DNA from: Ptiloglossa arizonensis
Lineage: Eukaryota; Arthropoda; Insecta; Hymenoptera; Colletidae
Assembly: GCF_051014685.1 (NCBI RefSeq)
Contig: NW_027478596.1
Coordinates: forward strand, 124,001-188,000
DNA: 64,000 nt
Direction of reading: 5' to 3'
In this document: piece by piece, positions 61,211 to 64,000 of the stretch
How the letters are laid out: every line of letters begins with the position of its first letter
Position numbering within the stretch: the stretch's first letter is position 1
Position numbers and translations under genes: made by a program
Notes under the pieces: model-generated
Database searches by the model: none
Told to the model about the DNA's origin: nothing
Seen by the model: the letters and a program-made list of their open reading frames with translations, nothing else

Positions 61211-64000
61211 TCCCATATCTCGCGAACGGATTGACGAACTCGAGAAATTCCTGTTGCATCTGACAGGAGAAACTCGCCCGACTACAACGGTACGTGTATT
61301 TTTGCCCTAGGCCATTGTAGTTATTGGTTTCGAGTATCACACTTGCGAAAATTTTGATGGTATCTCAAGCATTTAATAACCTCTAACTGCCATATCTCGC
61401 GAATGGATTGACGAACTCGAGAAATTCCTGTTGCATCTGAAAGTAGAAACTCGCCCGATTACAATGGTGTGTGTACTTTTCCCCTAGGCCATTCTAGTTA
61501 TTGGTTTTGAGAATCAGTCCCGCGAAAATTTTGATGGTTTCTCAACCATTCCTTAACTTCAAACTTCCATATCTCGCGAACGGATTGACGAGCTCGAGAA
61601 ATTCCTGTTGCATCTGAAAGTAGAAACCCGCCAGATTACAAAGCTATGTGTATTTTTCCCCTAGGCCTTTGTAGTTATTGGTTTCGTGTATCAGAATTGC
61701 GAAAATTTTGATGGTTTCTCAACCATTCCTTAACTTCAAACTCCAATATCTCGCGAACGGATTGACAAACTCGAGAAAATCCTGTTGCATCTGAATGCAG
61801 AAACTCGCCCTATTACAACGGTATATGTATTTTTGCCCTAGGTAATAGTAGTTATTGGTTTCGAGTATCAGACTTGCGAAAATTTTGATGGTTTCTCAAG
61901 CATTTCTTAACTTCAAACTACCATATCTCGCGAATGGATTGACGAACTCGAGAAATTCCTGTTGCATCTGAAAGGAGAAACTCGCCCGATTACAATGGTG
62001 TGTGTATTTTTCCCCTAGGCCCATCTAGTTATTGGTTTTGAGAATCAGACCCGCGAAAATTTTGATGGTTTCTCAACCATTCCTTAACTTCAAACTTCGA
62101 TATCTCGCGAACGGATTGACGAGTTCGAGAAATTCCTGTTGCATCTGAAAGTAGAAACTCGCCCGATTACAAAGCTATGTGTATTTTTCCCCTAGGCCTT
62201 TGTAGTTATTGGTTTCTAGCATCAGAATTGCGAAAATTCTGATGGTTTCTCAACCATTCCTTAACTTCAAACTCCCATATCTCGCGAACGGATTGACGAA
62301 CTCGAGAAATTCCGATTGCATCTGAAAGTAGAAACTCGCCCGATTACAATGGTGTGTGTACTTTTCCCCTAGGCCATTCCAGTTATTGGTTTCGAGTATC
62401 AGACTTGCGAAAATTGTAATTGTTTCTCAACCATTCCTTAACTTCAAACTCCCATATCTCGCGAACGGATTGAGGAACACGAGAAATTCCGGTTGCATCT
62501 GGAAGAAGAAACTCTCCCGATTACAACGGTATGTGTATTTTTCCCCTAAGCCTTTGTAGTTATTGGTTTCGAGTATCAGACTTGCGAAAATTGTGATGGC
62601 CTCTCAACCATTCCTTAATTTCAAACTCCCATATGTCGCGAACGGATTGACGAACTCGAGGAATTCCTGTTGCATCTGAAAGTAGAAACTCGCCCCATTA
62701 CAATGGTGTGTGTACTTTACCCCTAGGCCATTCCAGTTATTGGTTTCGAGTATTACACTTGCGAAAATTTTGCTGGTTTGTCAACCGTTCCTTAACTTCA
62801 AACTCCCATATCTCGCGAAAGGATTGACGAACTCGATTATTTCCTGTTGCATCTGAAAGTAGAAAGTCGACCGATTACAATGGTGTGTGTTCTTTTCCCC
62901 CAGGTCATTCCAGTTATTCGTTTCTAGCATCAAAATTGCGAAAATTTTGATGGTCTCTCAACCATTCCTTAATTTCAAACTCCCATATGTCGCGAACGGA
63001 TTGACGAACTCGAGAAATTCCTGTTGCATCTGCAAGTAGAAAGTCGCCCGATTACAACGGTATGTGTATTTTTCCCCTAGGCCATTGTAGTTATTGGTTT
63101 CGTGTATCAGACTTGCGAAAATTTTGATGGTTTCTCAACCACTCCTTAACTCCAAACTCCCACATCTCGCGAACGGAATGACGAACTCGAGAAATTCCTG
63201 TTGCATCTGAAAGTAGAAACTTGCCCGATTACAAAGGTGTGTGTACATTTCCCCTAGGCCATTCCAGTTATAGTTTTCGAGTATCAGACCAGCGAAAATT
63301 TTGATGGTTTGTCAACAATTCCTTAACTCCAAACTCCCATATCTCGCGAACGGATTGACGAACTCGAGAAATTCCTGTTGCATCTGAAAGTGCAAACTTG
63401 CCCGATTACAATGGTGTGTGTACTTTTCCCCTAGGCCATTCCAGTTATTGGTTTGGAGTATCAGACTTGCGAAAATTTTGATGGTTTGTCAACAACTCCT
63501 TAACTCCAAACTCCCATATCTCGCGAACGGAATGACGAACTCGAGAAATTCCTGTTGCATCTGAAAGTAGAAACTCGCCCGATTACAAAGGTAAGTGTAT
63601 CTTTCCCCAAGGCCATGGTAGTTATTAGTTTCGAGTATCAGACTTGCGAAAATTGTGATGGTTTCTCAACCATTCCTTAACTTCAAACTCCCATATCTCG
63701 CGAACGGATTGACGAACACAAGAAGTTCCTGTCGCATTTGGAAGAAGAAACTCTCCCGATTACAACGGTATGTGTATTTTTCCCCTAAGCCTTTGTAGTT
63801 GTTGGTTTCGAGTATTAGACTTGCGAAAATTTTGATGGTTCCTCAACCGTTCCTTAATTTCAAACTCCCATATCTCGCGAACGGATTGACGAACTCGAGA
63901 AATTCCTGTTGCATCTGAAAGCAGAAACTCGACCGATTACAATGGTGTGTGTACTTCTCCCCTAGGTCATTCCAGTTATTCGTTTCTAGCATCAGAATTG

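Larger units (their letters stand above)
1..64000 (+). repeat. 177-bp satellite array, head-to-tail, spans whole window
   Basis: Seen directly: the same 177-bp unit recurs from the first base to the last. Successive ctcgcg anchors lie at 18, 195, 372 and 549. Later anchors at 9,397, 13,114, 17,185, 22,319, 29,382, 36,101, 53,084, 57,331 and 63,874 are all whole numbers of monomers apart, give or take a few bases. The total is 361 periods with a net loss of 41 bp. The consensus, counted from ctcgcg, runs: tcgcga core and gaacggattgacgaactcg (1-23), aaattcctgttgcatctg (27-44), gaaactcgcccgattac (51-67), a variable segment (70-102), ttattggtttcgagtatcag (103-122), gcgaaaattttgatgg (127-142), dyad (139-154), ccttaacttcaaactccc (156-173). 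G+C is about 42%. No monomer is inverted and no foreign sequence interrupts the array. Known for such arrays: they form centromeres or heterochromatin. Which of these applies here is inference. Confidence 0.98.
57301..64000 (+). repeat. Domain VI: 5-mer tandem, short-unit cluster and mixed monomers
   Basis: About 38 monomers. It contains a 5-mer tandem (57.5-59.2 kb), a cluster of gagcaattcctg monomers (59.98-61.1 kb), and two diverged relatives of the domain V gaatggattgac block (61,390 and 61,925). The end (62.6-64.0 kb) is a rearranged echo of the 55-57 kb types: gatggcctctc, gtcgaccgattac, ttcgtgtatc, and tatagttttcgag at 63,269. The window ends mid-monomer, so the array continues. Confidence 0.75.

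Noticed and set aside
1..64000. CENP-B box (nttcgnnnnanncggg, either strand)
   Set aside because: The nearest candidates, ttcgagtatcagac and cccgattacaatgg, miss required positions. I see no match in the consensus or in the main variants.
1..64000. CRISPR array or other short-spaced repeat system
   Set aside because: The unit is 177 bp with variation spread along it. There is no alternation of a constant short repeat with unique spacers, and no cas genes.
1..64000. 5S rDNA, rDNA spacer or tRNA tandem array
   Set aside because: No conserved 5S internal control region, no tRNA A/B boxes with a cloverleaf, and no poly-T terminator in the monomer.
1..64000. Shorter ancestral subrepeat inside the monomer (aactc at consensus 19, 53 and 167)
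   Set aside because: Spacings of 34 and 29 bp are irregular and flanking similarity is weak. A simple 59-bp or 88-bp internal period is not supported.
1..64000. Assignment to a specific named satellite or species
   Set aside because: The monomer does not match the satellites I can recall in detail, and general style is not evidence. A database search would be needed.

Overview
The whole 64 kb window is satellite DNA. It is one uninterrupted head-to-tail array of a 177-bp monomer, always in the same orientation, and neither array edge lies inside the window. Anchoring on the motif ctcgcgaa (or its variants), the first anchor is at 18 and the last at 63,874. That is 361 periods with a net loss of 41 bp, a mean period of about 176.9 bp. 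I find no protein-coding gene, RNA gene, transposon, CRISPR array or other single-copy sequence. All open reading frames of 60-110 codons are by-products of the repeat: 177 is 59 codons exactly, so a frame re-enters itself in every monomer.

This points to a eukaryotic chromosome and a (peri)centromeric or other heterochromatic block. The evidence is long monomers near nucleosome-repeat length, higher-order repeats (HORs) and nested segmental duplications inside the array. The sequence alone does not fix the organism. I do not recognise the monomer as a named satellite; a plant or an invertebrate would both fit, and I do not choose. The consensus monomer is about 42% G+C. It keeps nine CpG sites (observed/expected about 1.15, hand-counted), has a perfect 6-bp dyad around a 4-nt loop, and has no CENP-B box.

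Layout (boundaries approximate, set by diagnostic variants): I, 1-18,000, two linked monomer classes intermixed, dispersed duplicated blocks and a 3-mer tandem at 13.1-14.1 kb. II, 18,000-28,500, blocks duplicated at 7-monomer and 10-monomer offsets, including a clean two-copy 10-mer HOR of 1,763 bp at 22,063-25,588. III, 28,500-36,550, mosaic 7-mer/10-mer HORs marked by gtccctctgaaag. IV, 36,550-42,396, short-period (1- to 4-mer) units marked by cgactacaacgg, plus a second site of the domain III block at 38.8-40.0 kb. V, 42,397-57,300, the most recently amplified zone, with kilobase blocks repeated almost without change at offsets of 12, 13, 16, 18, 28 and 31 monomers. VI, 57,300-64,000, a 5-mer tandem and a cluster of 1-, 2- and 3-monomer units near 60-61 kb.

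Nothing here works as a gene set. The biology is array evolution: repeated unequal exchange or replication-based duplication of multi-monomer blocks, with hybrid junctions visible at base resolution, and a conserved monomer core that could serve as a nucleosome or centromere-protein platform.
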